Shown here: positions 32,605-44,984 of the stretch, piece by piece | Layout: the number at the start of each line of letters is the position of its first letter | Numbering within the stretch: the first letter of the stretch is position 1 | Source: Turnera subulata | Lineage: Eukaryota; Streptophyta; Magnoliopsida; Malpighiales; Passifloraceae | Reading direction: 5' to 3' | Length of the DNA: 64,000 bases | NCBI GenBank assembly: GCA_028386065.3 | Contig: JAKUCV010001668.1 | Location: 4,776 to 68,775 of the forward strand | Notes under the pieces: model-generated | The model's database searches: none | What the model saw: the letters and a program-made list of their open reading frames with translations, nothing else | What the model was told of the DNA's origin: nothing | Program-made: the position numbers and the translations under genes

Positions 32605-35600
32605 TAAAACACCCGTGTCCCAATATTACAAATAAAATATTTAAAAAAGAAATTACCAAAATACCCCTGAAACCCGGGACACGAAATCCAATATCATCAA
32701 TATCCAAAATTCTTAATAAAACGAGACATAATAAAGAATAAAACAATCCGGCTTAACAAGCCACAAGACAACCCGGCATCCTGCCGAAACATCATCAATA
32801 CATAAACCCGGCAACCCGCCGATAATGTAATCCAAAATCAATAGTGACATCTCAATAAAAATTCAATGCAGCGGAAGAAACAAACGGAGTAAAAATAAGA
32901 GAAACAAAACAACATGCATGCTGACTCTATGGATCCAACCGGGAGATCAAGCACAGCTACCTGCTGAGATAACCACTTCCGTACTCTGGAAGGATGGAAA
33001 GTGACTGCACGCTATCTAAAGTCTGAAAAACAACGTTGGCGATTATGTGAGTCGCCTACTCAGTGAGCAATATAAGTCTAATTATGAGAGTGTGCAGATC
33101 AAGTCCGAAAGGCAAGAAGAGCAACAAGACAAGTAAGCAACATACAACAACCAGTACTAACATGCCAAGCCAATCAAGCAAATAGTTCATTATTCTCCAT
33201 CTGTTGTGTATTAAGTTTTCTTATTATGATTTATTATTCAGGGCCCCTACTGTGTGCGTCGAGCTCGGTCCCGTCTCAAGAGACAACCAGGCATAAGCCC
33301 AAATAAAACCAGGCACGAAGCCCAACATATCCATAGAGAGAGAGAGAGAGAGACAGAGAGAAAGAGGGAGGTAGAAAGGGGGAGGTAGAAGGAGGGAGGT
33401 AGAACCGGTCATTACAGACCCATATGCAAATCCGCATAACACTTGCTATTCCGCAAGCAAACCCGATGGGTATCACTTCCCGCTCGAAACAACCGGTCAT
33501 CAGCACACAGTAGCCTAACTTCTACTGTACATTATTCTTATTCACCAATTATGAGTTTATGTGTGCCAAGAAATTGTGACTTATTAGGGTTGTGTGATAA
33601 AACAACTCAATCAGATAATCGGGTCTCCGACCCACAATACATCACACCAAACACCCAGAATCACATCACATGTTATAAATCATAACAATCCAAATATCCA
33701 GCTCATAAGCAAATGGTACACTTAGGCACACAATACAGATTACAGCATGTAAGCAAATAAGCATGCAACTCAAACAAACCAATCCAAACAAGCTCATGCA
33801 TACAAATATAAAAAAAACGTATAAAGTCACCTCAACGACGATTGTCCTGTGGAGCTTTTCCCAAAACAGATCCTCCAGCTCCTGAGGTGTTACCCGTGCC
33901 TGAATACCGGCACACACAACAAATCACAAACAATAACAATAAGAACGTGCATGCATGTAACTATAATGCTCAACTGAGTTAAACCCGTCCCTAGTTAGCC
34001 AATATGAAATTCCCGGGTCTAAACCCGACTTAATGTTCTCTCACCAAAACTCCGAGTATCGGGACCTAAGGTTCACCGGCTTAAGCCCAACTAAGTCCAA
34101 GAGTAGTTTCCGGGCCTATGGCCCACTCATTATGTCCTTTACGAGTTTCCGGCCTAAAGCCCAATCTAAGCCCAAATTCAATTTCCGGGCCTAAAGCCCA
34201 CTTCCTTAAGTCCTTAGTTAGCCAATTATAGGATTGGGCTCAAAGCCTGTTACTTAAGTCCAAGGTCAATTCAAGCCAAAGATTCCCGGCCTATGGTTCT
34301 ACCCGTGTCGGTAAATTCCCGGTTATACATACACATAACCCCACATACGTTATTCCACTAAATAACTTAAATCCCGGTACAATAATTATAATTACATGCC
34401 AAGAATAAGATTTAAACTCCAAATTACACATGGGGACAATACCGTTTAGTGCCGGAACTAAAACCCGAGTCTTCGCCGGAAAATTCCCGAGCCTCGCCGG
34501 ATTCCGTTGAACTCGCCGGAAAACACCCAAAACCACCAGCACGAATCTGTCACAATCCCCCAAAAATCCAATTCAACAACACAACACAACCAAAAACCAA
34601 AACGAGTTAATGACAAAGGGTAGTCACCAGAATACTTACATGAATCCACTGCCCAAGAACCAACCCCCAACCTTGAACCACCTCTGCCCGGAGGAACACA
34701 AACACACACGAACACCTCACTGCCGGCACACATGCACGCAGTCACGCACCCCCACAGAAACACCACCGGCAGCCACAACACAACCAACACCAACCACACG
34801 CACGCACACAACCACCAACAAACACGAACCAACACATAAACCACCGTCCACAACCTAGGCAACACCCGACCGCCATGAACAGAAAAGAAAAAGAACCCCA
34901 AATCGGGTTAGTCCACCGAAACGGGATTAGCAACCACAAGCCACGAAATAAAAGAAGAAGAGGAAGAAATAAAGGAAAGGAGGAGAAGGGAGTCGGAGGC
35001 TTACCCGACCCAAGCGACGGCGGCGGCGGCGACGGCGACGGCTTGTGGATTGGAAGAGGAAGGAAAGACAAGGGCGGCGGCGAGAAGGTGACGAGGAGGG
35101 CAAGGAATAGTCCGGGAAAAGAGTTGTAGGAGGGGGAAGAAGAAGAGGGAGAGAGAGAGATAAGAGAAAGGAGAGAGAGAGGGAAGAAGGAAGAGAGGTA
35201 GGAGCGGCGACGGGAGAAGAAGAGAAGAAAAGAAGAAGAGAAGAGAAAAGAAGAAAAAAGAAAAGGGAAGGGAAAGGAGGCCGGCTAGGGTTTTGACACA
35301 CCAAGCCCAAAACGACGTCGTGTCGTTTAGCTTGGCGCGGTCAACCCGCCCCATTGACCAGCAGCTTTCTTTTTTTTTTTCTTCCAAAACTCCAAAACGA
35401 CGTAGTTTCAGTAGTAACCACGTTAACCTCCGCGTTTCACCCCGATCTCGAATCCGTTTCCCTCGGAACTCGAACCATGGACAATACCAATTTTAAGTTT
35501 ACATTTCCAAGGCATAACAATTTATTTCCTCGACTAAAACTCGAAAATACCTCAGGGGTAAAATTGGAATAAAAATTTCGAAAATTCCGAAAAATCAAAT

Positions 35601-35622
35601 TATGAAAATTCGGGGCGTTACA
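32605..35622 (-). repeat. 3' LTR of element Y
   Basis: 3,018 bp. On the minus strand it starts TGTAACGCCCCG (35622) and ends GTTTTA, where the 5' LTR copy has GTTTCA. It contains an AG microsatellite (33333-33355), a hairpin-rich block (34006-34240), an ACAC/CCACAACAC-rich block (34600-34860) and a purine-rich block (34940-35280). Confidence 0.9.
34006..34240. repeat. Short inverted repeats in the Y LTR
   Basis: CGGGT-CTAA-ACCCG, GGGCC-TAT-GGCCC and GGGC-CTAAA-GCCC within ~60-bp loosely repeated units. The same cluster is in the 5' LTR at 41910-42140. Confidence 0.65.
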
Positions 35623-35640
35623 GTTCTACCCCACTTAAGG
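35623..35640 (-). other. Polypurine tract of element Y
   Basis: The minus strand reads AAGTGGGGTAGAAC next to the 3' LTR. Confidence 0.75.
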
Positions 35641-35673
35641 AAATTTCGTCCTCGAAATTACAAGATAAGAACA

Positions 35674-38600
35674 TCAAAACAAATGGGGATACTGCTCCTG
35701 CATATGGGACTCAACCTCCCAAGTAGCCTCATTCAGAGAATGACGGCTCCACCTAACCCGAACCATCGGAATAACTCGATTCCTCAACTGTCGCTCCTCC
35801 CGAGCAAGAATCTCAACCGGCTCCTCAACATAAGTCAAATCCTCAAAAACCTCCACCTCTGTCGGGGATACAACATGACTAGGATCAGATCGATAATGCC
35901 TCAGCATCGAAACATGGAATACATCATGTATGCGCGACAGCTCCTCCGGTAAAGCCAACCTGTAGGCCAGCGGACCAATCCGCTCCATGATCTCATAAGG
36001 ACCAATATAACGAGGGCTCAACTTGCCCTTCCTCCCAAACCGGATAACACCTCTCCAGGGAGCAACACGGAGGAAGACTCTGTCACCTACATTGTACTCC
36101 ATCTCCCGACGATGCTTATCGGCAAAACTTTTTTGCCGGTCCTGAGGAGCTCTCATACACTGCTTAACCACCTCGATCTGATCAACAGTCTCCTGGACTA
36201 GGTCCGGACCAATCACCTGTCTCAGACCTTCCTCATCCCAACAGATTGGACTACGACACTTCCGCCCATACAAAGCCTCATAAGGCGCCATACCGATACT
36301 AGAGTGATACCCGTTGTTATAAGCAAACTCAACCAAAGGTAATGTCTCATCCCAAGAACCACTAAAATTGAGCACACAGGCTCTAAGCATATCCTTCAGC
36401 GTCTGTATGGTTCTCTCCGACTGCCCATCGGTCTGCGGATGGAATGCAGTACTGAAATTCAGCTTAGTACCCAAAGTTGACTGTAAACTCTTCCAGAAGT
36501 GGGAAGTAAACCTTGGATCCCTGTCCGACACAATGGATAGTGGAACTCCATGTAGACGGACAATACCCGAAACATACAACCTCGCCAACTTATCCATTGT
36601 ATCCGTCTGCTGAACTGGTAGGAAATGAGCTGACTTGGTCAACCTGTCAACAATGACCTAGATGGCATCATGTCGACCCCGGGTCCTCGGTAACCCGATC
36701 ACAAAGTCCATAGTGATATGCTCCCACTTCCACTGCGGAATAGTCAAAGATCTCAACTTGCCGGCAGGAGCCTGATGCTCGGCCTTCACCTGCTGACAAG
36801 TCGTACAACGAGCCACAAACTCCGCAACATCCTTCTTCATCCCGGGCCACCAATAATGACTCTTCAAGTTCTGGTACATTTTGGTGCTACCCAGATGCAT
36901 AGCATACGACGCATTATGCGCTTCATCCATAATCCATCTCCTCAAATCATCCACATCCGGAACACACAACCGATCTCCGGTCATCAAAGCACCATCCTCT
37001 CGGACATAGAAACTAGAACTCTCTCCACCGAGAGCCTTATCCTGAAACTTTGCTAAATGAGGGTCTCCATACTGCAACTCCATGATCTTATCCCGCAAGG
37101 TCGGCCGGATGCTCAAACTAGCCAGCAACGCCCCAGTAACATCCACCTCTAACTGTGCATCCAACGACCTCAGCTCCACCAAGGAAGGCAGAGCATAAGA
37201 AACAGAGTCCTCATCTGCAGCAACCACTCTCTTCCGGCTCAATGCATCTGCAACAACATTGGCCTTGCCCGGATGGTACTCGATAGTACAATCATAATCC
37301 TTCAGAAGCTCAATCCAGCGTCTCTGCCTCATATTATGCTCCCTTTGGGTCATGATGTACTTCAAACTCTTGTGGTCCGTGAAAATCCGACACTTCTCAC
37401 CGTACAGATGCTGTCTCCAGATCTTCAAAGCAAAGATCACAGCAGCTAACTCCAGATCATGGGTCGGATAGTTCCTCTCATGAGTTCTCAACTGCCTGGA
37501 GGCATAAGCAATCACCCGACCCTCCTGCATCAAAACACATCCCAAGCCCAGACCAGAAGCATCACTGAACACCGTGTACTCCACTCCGGGTCTCGGAACA
37601 GTCAAAACTGGTGCAGAAGTCAACCGACTCTTCAACTCCTCAAAACTCTTCTGACAATGGTCATCCCAAGCAAAAGTACAGTCTTTCCTCAACAGCTTAG
37701 TCATGGGACCCGCTATCAAGGAAAAACCCTCAATGAACCTCCGGTAGTAACCAGCAAGTCCAAGAAAGCTCCGCATCTCAGATACACTCTTCGGTGGCTC
37801 CCAATCTATGACTGCCTTAATCTTGGCCGGATCCATCTTAATGCCCTCACCGGACACAATATGCCCCAAAAATGCAACCTCATCCAACCAAAACTCACAC
37901 TTGCTAAGCTTGGCATAGAGTTGTTCTTCTCTCAACCTCTGCAAAACTTGTCTCAAGTGGTCCTCGTGTTCGGCCTTACTACATGAGTAGACTAAGATGT
38001 CATCAATGAACACTACCACAAACCGGTCCAGAAATTCATGGAAGACCTGTTGCATCATACACATGAACACTGCCGGTGCATTCGTCAAACCAAAAGGAAC
38101 AACCACAAACTCATAGTGACCATACCGAGTGCGAAATACAGTCTTCGGTATGTCTTGCTCAGCAATCCGAACCTGATGGTAACCAGATCGCAAGTCAATC
38201 TTCGAAAACACAGATGCACCCTGCAACTGATCGAACAAATCATCGATCCTAGGCAAAGGATACTTGTTCATCACAGTCACCTTGTTCAACTGTCTATAGT
38301 CTACACACATCCGCATACTGCCATCCTTCTTCTTCACAAACAAGACCTGGGCACCCCATGGTGAGATGCTCGGCATAATAAAACCCTTATCCAACAACTC
38401 CTCCAGTTGCTTCTTCAACTCCTGTAGTTCTGCCGGAGCCATTCTGTAGGGCGGTATAGAAATAGGTGCAACTTCCGGTACCAAGTCAACTGTATACTCC
38501 ACCTCCCGCTCCGGAGGCAACCCAGGTAAATCCTCAGGAAAAACATCGGAAAACTCTCGAACAATAGGGATATCCTTCACTCCAGGCACTGGTACCGAAG

Positions 38601-38874
38601 AATCCACCACATGAGCTAGAAAGGCATCACAACCCTCTCGGATCATCCTGAAAGCCTGGATGGCCGAGATACAGCACGCCGATAGAACTCTTCGTTCTCC
38701 AACAAACACCAATCTACGCCCCAATAAAGAAGATAAGGACACTTCCCTGGCCCGACAATCAACTACTGCTTGGTGTCTGGACAACCAGTCCATGCCTAAG
38801 ATAACATCAAACTCTCCCAAATCCATGACAGCAAGATCAGAAGGAAAACTCTCACTATCGTACTCTATCGACAC
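35674..38874 (-). pseudogene. Pol of element Y: protease end, RT, RNase H, integrase, chromodomain
   Basis: One frame from 38874 to 35674, broken once by an amber codon at 36658-36660 where the family has Trp (HDAIWVIVDRLTK). [21 protein letters not shown] and FIDDILVYS. RNase [14 protein letters not shown]. Integrase: zinc finger ([11 protein letters not shown]) and core ([27 protein letters not shown]). Then GPYEI...HDVFHVSMLRHY and a chromodomain at the end, which in chromoviruses is thought to steer integration to heterochromatin. The protease is upstream in a shifted frame (38955-39272, DPGSTHSF). Confidence 0.9.
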
Positions 38875-38954
38875 ATTTCTACAAACTCGATCAACAACTA
38901 CTATATCTTCAGTAGGTAAACGAACTCTCAGGGGTCTACTAAGGTTATCATCCT

Positions 38955-40355
38955 CTATGTTATGAGTAGCATGAATGCACGTGATACAAAAGAATGTGTA
39001 GAACCTGGATCAATTAAAGCATGTGCAAATTGACCAAAAACCATAAAGGTACCTGCTATAACCTCTGGAGCATCAGCAGCGTCCTCTCGGGTGATGGCAT
39101 AAACCCTAGGAGCTGCAGCAGACTGAGTCGCATCCCCGCAGTTCGGAGCTCCAGAACCTCCACGACCTCGACCCTGTTGTCCGCCACCCCTTTTCGGACC
39201 AGAAGAAACAGCACCACTAGCCACGGAACTCTGTACTGTATACTGAGAACCACTGCCACCATTATCCCTCATCCACTTGTAACAAGTTGACTTCTGGTGT
39301 CCCGGCGTATTGCAATACCAGCATGTACCCGAGAACCGTGCCGAGGAACCCCGTCCCTGAGAACCAGACTGATAGGACCGTCCTCCCGAGGATCTGCCCG
39401 GTCCACCCTAATAACTCTGCCCTCGGAACTTCTTCGAACTCTGATAAGAAGAACTCTGTCCAACCGAATACTCTGCACCTCCTGCATCAGAATACTGCCT
39501 CTTCTGTCCTGAAGCAGATGACTGCTTCCTCTGCTCGGCTGTCCGAGCCTCCTTCCCGATCAACTGGACTCTCTCAGCATCAAAAGCAGCGGCACAAACT
39601 GCCTCCCAAGTCTTGTGCCCTCCACCAGCCACAGCCATCGCTATCTTAGTACGTAAGCCGTTAACAAACCGCCTACACTTGGTCAACTCATCGGGCACAA
39701 ACTCCCTAGCATAAGAGAGAAGGATGCTATACCGGATCCTGAAAGCTGATACAGTCTCATCTAGTCCCTACTTCACCTCAAGAAAATGTTTCTTCTGCTC
39801 CTCCAGAAAACCAACAGTAAGAAACTCCTTGTAAAATCTCTCCTTGAAATCCTCCCAAGGCATCTCCACAGGCTTCGGTAAATTGGCCACAAGTTCCTGC
39901 CACCATGACAATGCATACCCTGTGAACTTGTGTGCAGCTAATCGAGCCCTCTGCTCAGGTGCACAAGTGAACTTCTCCAGAACATTCTCCACCTGGCGAA
40001 ACCAATCATCAAACTCCTTGACTTTGCCCTCTTCACCTGAGAACTCCTTCACAGCAGACTTATCCATATGTTTGTATCCACTCTCCATACCACCTGCTGC
40101 AGCAGGTGCTACCGGCTGGGCACCCTGCTGCTGCTGCTGAAACTGCTGGAACTGCTGCCACTGCAGAAAAGCCTGATACTGCTGGAACGCTGGGTTCACA
40201 ACAGGTGGTACAGCATTCTGTCCTCCACCACCTGCAGCATTATTCTCTGCTGCATTATTGTTCCCCTGACCAACGGGAAACTGCATCACCGACACATTGT
40301 CGGAGACATGAGTAGCGGCGTCATCCTCAGCATTGTGCTGCCCCTCGTGATCCAT
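38955..40355 (-). pseudogene. Gag and protease start of element Y
   Basis: ATG at 40353-40355. Gln-rich N-terminus (FQQQQQG), then the capsid (KEFDDWFRQVENVL, FTGYALSWWQEL). Stops at 39768-39770 and 39408-39410 lie in one frame. The zinc-knuckle region (CWYCNTPGHQ, near 39290-39320 in reverse) lies past the second stop. The protease follows at 39272-38955, and a frameshift near 38900 separates it from pol. The stop at 39768 is TAG where CAG (Gln) would be expected. Confidence 0.85.
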
Positions 40356-40486
40356 ATCGACGCCTATATGAATGCAATTGAGTCAAAAACACTTTTTAAG
40401 TCATAAATCTGGAAACAGGCTTAAACATAGAAAACACTTTGAAAACAAAGTTTAAGACACTTTTTAAAACCAAGGATCTGAAGCCT

Positions 40487-40498
40487 GCTCCGCTACCA
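40487..40498 (-). other. Primer-binding site of element Y
   Basis: TGGTAGCGGAGC on the minus strand, three bases from the LTR end at 40502. Confidence 0.8.
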
Positions 40499-40501
40499 AG
40501 C

Positions 40502-43500
40502 TGAAACACTCGTGTCCCAATTTTACAAATAAAATATTTTAAAAAAAAAGAAATTACCAAAATACCCCTGAAACCCGGGACACGAAATCCAATATCATCA
40601 ATATCCAAAATTCTTAATAAAATGAGACGTCATAAAGAATAAAACAATCCGGCTTAACAAGCCACAAGACAACCCGGCATCCTGCCGAAACATCATCAAT
40701 ACATAAACCCGGCAACCCGCCGATAATGTAATCCAAAATCAATAGTGACATCTCAATAAAAATTCAATGCAGCGGAAGAAACAAACGGAGTAAAAATAAG
40801 AGAAACAAAACAACATGCATGCCGACTCTATGGATCCAACTGGGAGATCAAGCACAGCTACCTGCTGAGATAACCACGTCCGTACTCTAGAAGGATGGAA
40901 AGTGACTGCACGCTATCTAAAGTCTGAAAAACAACGTTGGCGATTATGTGAGTCGCCTACTCAGTGAGCAATATAAGTCTATTTATGAGAGTGTGCAGAT
41001 CAAGTCCGAAAGGCAAGAAGAGCAACAAGACAAGTAAGCAACATACAACAACCAGTACTAACATGCCAAGCCAATCAAGCAAATAGTTCATTATTCTCCA
41101 TCTGTTGTGTATTAAGTTTTCTTATTATGATTTATTATTCAGGGCCCCTACTGTGTGCGTCGAGCTCGGTCCCGTCTCATGAGACAACCAGGCATAAGCC
41201 CAAATAAAACCAGGCACGAAGCCCAACATATCCATAGAGAGAGAGAGAGAGACAAAGAGAAAGAGGGAGGTAGAAAGGGGGAGGTAGAAGGAGGGAGGTA
41301 GAACCGGTCATTACAGACCCATATGCAAATCCGCATAACACTTGCTATTCCGCAAGCAAACCCGAGGGGTATCACTTCCCGCTCGAAACAACCGGTCATC
41401 AGCACACAGTAGCCTAACTTCTACTGTACATTATTCTTATTCACCAATTATGAGTTTATGTGAGCCAAGAAATTGTGACTTAACAGGGTTGTGTGATAAA
41501 ACAACTCAATCAAATAACCGGGTCTCCGACCCACAATACATCACACCAAACACCCGGAATCACATCACATGTTATAAACCATAACAATCCAAATATCCAG
41601 CTCATAAGCAAATGGTACACTTAGGCACACAATACAGATTACAGCATGTTAGCAAACAAGCATGCAACTCAAACAAACCAATCCAAACAAGCTCATGCAT
41701 ACAAACATAAAAAAAACGTATAAAGTCACCTCAACGACGATTGTCCTGTGGAGATTTTCCCAAAACAGATCCTCCAGCTCCTGAGGTGTTACCCGTGCCT
41801 GAATACCGGCACACACAACAAATCACAAACAATAACAATAAGAACGTGCATGCATGTAACTATAATGCTCAACTGAGTTAAACCCGTCCCTAGTTAGCCA
41901 ATATGAAATTCCCGGGTCCAAACCCGACTTAATGTTCTCTCACCAAAACTCCGAGTATCGGGACCTAAGGTTCACCGGCTTAAGCCCAACTAAGTCCAAG
42001 AGTAGTTCCCGGGCCTATGGCCCACTCATTATGTCCTTTACGAGTTTCCGGCCTAAAGCCCAATCTAAGCCCAAATTCAATTTCCGGGCCTAAAGCCCAC
42101 TTCCTTAAGTCCTTAGTTAGCCAATTATAGGATTGGGCTCAAAGCCAGTTACTTAAGTCCAAGGTCAATTCAAGCCAAAGATTCCCGGCCTATGGTTCTA
42201 CCCGTGTCGGTAAATTCCTGGTTATACATGCACATAACCCCACATACGTTATTCCACTAAATAACTTAAATCCCGGTACAATAATTATAATTACATGCCA
42301 AGAATAAGATTTAAACTCCAATTTACACATGGGGACAATACCGTTTAGTGTCGGAACTAAAACCCGAGTCTTCGCCGGAAAATTTTCGAGCCTCGCCGGA
42401 AAATTCCCGAGCTCGCCGGATTCCGGTGAACTCGCCGGAAAACACCCAAAACCACCAGCACGAATCTGTCACAATCCCCCAAACATCCAATTCAACAACA
42501 CAACACAACCAAAAATCAAAACGAGTTAATGACAAAGGGTAGTCACCGGAATACTTACCGGAATCCACTGCCCAAGAACCAACCCCCAACCTTGAACCAC
42601 CTCTGCCCGGAGGAACACAAACACACACGAACACCTCACTGTCGGCACACACGTACGCAGTCACGCACCCTCACAAAAACACCACCGGCAGCCACAACAC
42701 AACCAACACCAACCACACGCACGCACACAACCACCAACAAACACGAACCAACACACAAACCACTGTCCACAACCTAGGCAACACCCGACCGCCATGAACA
42801 GAAAAGAAAAAGAACCCTAAATCGGGTTAGTCCACCGAAACGGGATTAGCAACCACAAGCCACGAAATAAAAGAAGAAGAGGAAGAAATAAAGGAAAGGA
42901 GGAGAAGGGAGTCGGAGGCTTACCCGACCCAAGCGACGGCGGCGGCGGCGACGGCTTGTGGATTGGAAGAGGAAGGAAAGACAAGGGCAGCGGCGAGAAG
43001 GTGACGAGGAGGGCAAGGAATAGTCCGGGAAAAGAGTTGCAGAAGGGGGAAGAAGAAGAGGGAGAGAGAGAGAGAAGAGAAAGGAGAGAGAGAGGGAAGA
43101 AGGAAGAGAGGTAGGAGCAGCGACGGGAGAAGAAGAGAAGAAAAGAAGAAGAGAAGAGAAAAGAAGAAAAAAGAAAAGGGAAGGGAAAGGAGGCCGGCTA
43201 GGGTTTTGACACACCAAGCCCAAAACGACGTCGTGTCGTTTAGCTTGGCGCGGTCAACCCGCCCCGTTGACCAGCAGCTTTCTTTTTTTTTTCTTCCAAA
43301 ACTCCAAAACGACGTAGTTTCAGTAGTAACCACGTTAACCTCCGCGTTTCACCCCGATCTCGAATCCGTTTCCCTCGGAACTCGAACCATGGACAATACC
43401 AATTTTAAGTTTACATTTCCAAGGCATAAAAATTTATTTCCTCGACTAAAACTCGAAAATACCTCAAGGGTAAAATTGGAATAAAAATTTCGAAAATTCC

Positions 43501-43534
43501 GAAAAATCGAATTATGAAAATTCAGGGCGTTACA
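40502..43534 (-). repeat. 5' LTR of element Y
   Basis: 3,033 bp, TGTAACGCCCTG to GTTTCA on the minus strand, collinear with 32605-35622. It has a small duplication near 42380 (CGCCGGAAAATT repeated) that the 3' LTR lacks. Confidence 0.9.
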
Positions 43535-43539
43535 ATTAA
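43535..43539. other. Target-site duplication (right) of element Y, ATTAA
   Basis: Matches 32600-32604. Confidence 0.92.
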
Positions 43540-44822
43540 CCAAGCCCACTCACAACTAACCCAAGCCCATAACCAAACCAAACCACCATAGCCCATCAAA
43601 AATGCCTAGCCCATGCAAAATTACCCAACACAAACCCACGTGAATAATAGCCCATGCATGCAGCTACAGTGTTCATCTTCTTCGTGGCTCACCTGCGCGG
43701 GCGGCACGGTTGACGGGCGAGGCGGGCACGGTGCGATGACGACTTGCAGGCAGGGCGAGGCGACGGGCGCGGGGATGACGACGAAAGCGTAAGGACACCA
43801 CGGGGATGGTGATGCAAGGTGACGAGGCGTGGCGGCTTCCTGGTGTAGAAGCAAGGCACGGTGAAGGTGAGCTGGTCATGGTGGCAGCTCGCGGGAGGGG
43901 AGAAGGGAATGGGAAGGGTGGCTGTTGAGGGGTTGTGGTGTTGTAAACAGTCGGCAGGGGAAGGTGTTGGTGGCGTGTAAAGGCTGCATGCGAGGGTGGT
44001 CTGGCGTAAGGATGGTGTCGGGTGGCTTGGGTGGTCACGATGATGGCGGTGAGCGGATGGTGTGTGGGTGAAAGTGGCGCGGTAGGTGGTTGGCGCAGTG
44101 GAAAGAAAGGAAAGAAAGGAAAGGAAAGAGAGGAAGGTGACGGGGGTAGTGGCAGGGCAGCTGTGAAGAAGCTTGGGTGGGAAAGGGGTGCAAGTGGTGG
44201 TGGTGGATGCGGGTTGCTCGGAAAAGGAGAAGTAAGGTGAGGGTGTGGTGGTGTTGGCAACACGGGGAAAAGGAAAAGGGGAAATGGGTGGGTGGTTGTG
44301 TGTTGGCTTGGTGGTCTCGTCATGAAGGAGTTTTGGTAGTGTTGGACGCGGAAGAGAAGGAAAGGAGAAGGAGAAGGTGGCGCGGTGGTTTGCATAGAAG
44401 TGCAAGGGCAGAGGTGTTCTTGCAGACGGAATGATGCAAGACACGACAAGCTTGGCCACGGGAAGTTTCACGAGCGAGCAGGAAAATCTTCACGGAAGCA
44501 CTGGCGAATCACAAGTGGGAAACAAGTTTTCACGGGTGAGCAGGGGATGAACTGTGCATGAAATGCATGCATGACATGCACGACATGCATGACATGCGGT
44601 GCAACTCTGTGCAGTTGAACCATGTACCGTCCGGACCCGAAAAATCTCAACTTGATCCGTAAAATCTGCAAGAAAATCCCAAGCATGGAACAAAGCTCGG
44701 TTTCGGAATCCGTGTCTCGTTTTACCCGGAATTAATTACCCAAGAATAATTCCATACGTAAATACTGTGTAAATGACTTTCACGATCCCGGTAAAAATAA
44801 AATTTTTACCCGGGCCGTTACA
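43540..44822 (-). repeat. 5' LTR of element X, part 2
   Basis: Continues 32604 and matches 26900-28175. The long overlapping open frames here (up to ~260 codons) are His/Pro/Ser-rich low-complexity readings of a GC-rich LTR and are not treated as genes. Confidence 0.9.
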
Positions 44823-44827
44823 GATTG
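44823..44827. other. Target-site duplication (right) of element X, GATTG
   Basis: Matches 25313-25317. Confidence 0.9.
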
Positions 44828-44984
44828 GAATTATAGTTTTTTTATTCCCATTAATATGATAAGAATTAAACTCTCATCTGTAAAGCTAATAACATTTTTG
44901 TTATCATTTTTTTCTTTATCAGGTTTTTGTTATGCTTTTTATTTATTCGTACAAAATGAATATAAATACAAGTCTAGATTTGTG

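Larger units (their letters stand above)
32605..43534 (-). mobile_element. Chromovirus element Y (Tekay/Del type) nested in the X LTR
   Basis: 10.9-kb Ty3 element with 3' LTR 32605-35622, 5' LTR 40502-43534, PBS 40487-40498, PPT 35623-35640 and TSD ATTAA. A full gag-pol is present with a few stops. Pol ends in a chromodomain (AREERQLRNRVIPMVRVRWS), which in plants marks chromoviruses. The long LTRs (~3 kb) and chromodomain type fit Tekay/Del. The LTRs are very similar by eye. Confidence 0.92.
25318..44822 (-). mobile_element. Chromovirus element X (gag-less, interrupted by element Y)
   Basis: Minus-strand Ty3 element. 3' LTR 25318-28175, PPT 28176-28188, internal remnants, PBS 31039-31050. 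The 5' LTR is split into 31054-32604 and 43540-44822 by element Y. TSD GATTG on both sides. The internal region is only ~2.9 kb: gag is missing, and the integrase zinc finger and core are deleted. The two LTRs look about 97% identical in the first 350 bases by eye, including an 18-bp deletion in the 5' copy near 31350. Mobilisation would need proteins in trans, unless the deletions happened after insertion. Confidence 0.9.

Noticed and set aside
34927..35310. Possible signal-peptide protein in the Y LTR
   Set aside because: Hydrophobic appearance comes from CT-rich DNA. No homologous frame is kept across copies.
34742..35387. Ser/Phe/Leu-rich frames in the Y LTR
   Set aside because: They read through the purine-rich low-complexity block in several frames at once, and the other LTR copy has indels that are not multiples of three.
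43673..44471. Two overlapping minus-strand frames of ~260 codons
   Set aside because: Low-complexity His/Pro/Ser/Thr readings in two frames of a GC-rich LTR segment. The same segment in the other X LTR (27318-27837) is broken differently, so there is no coding conservation.
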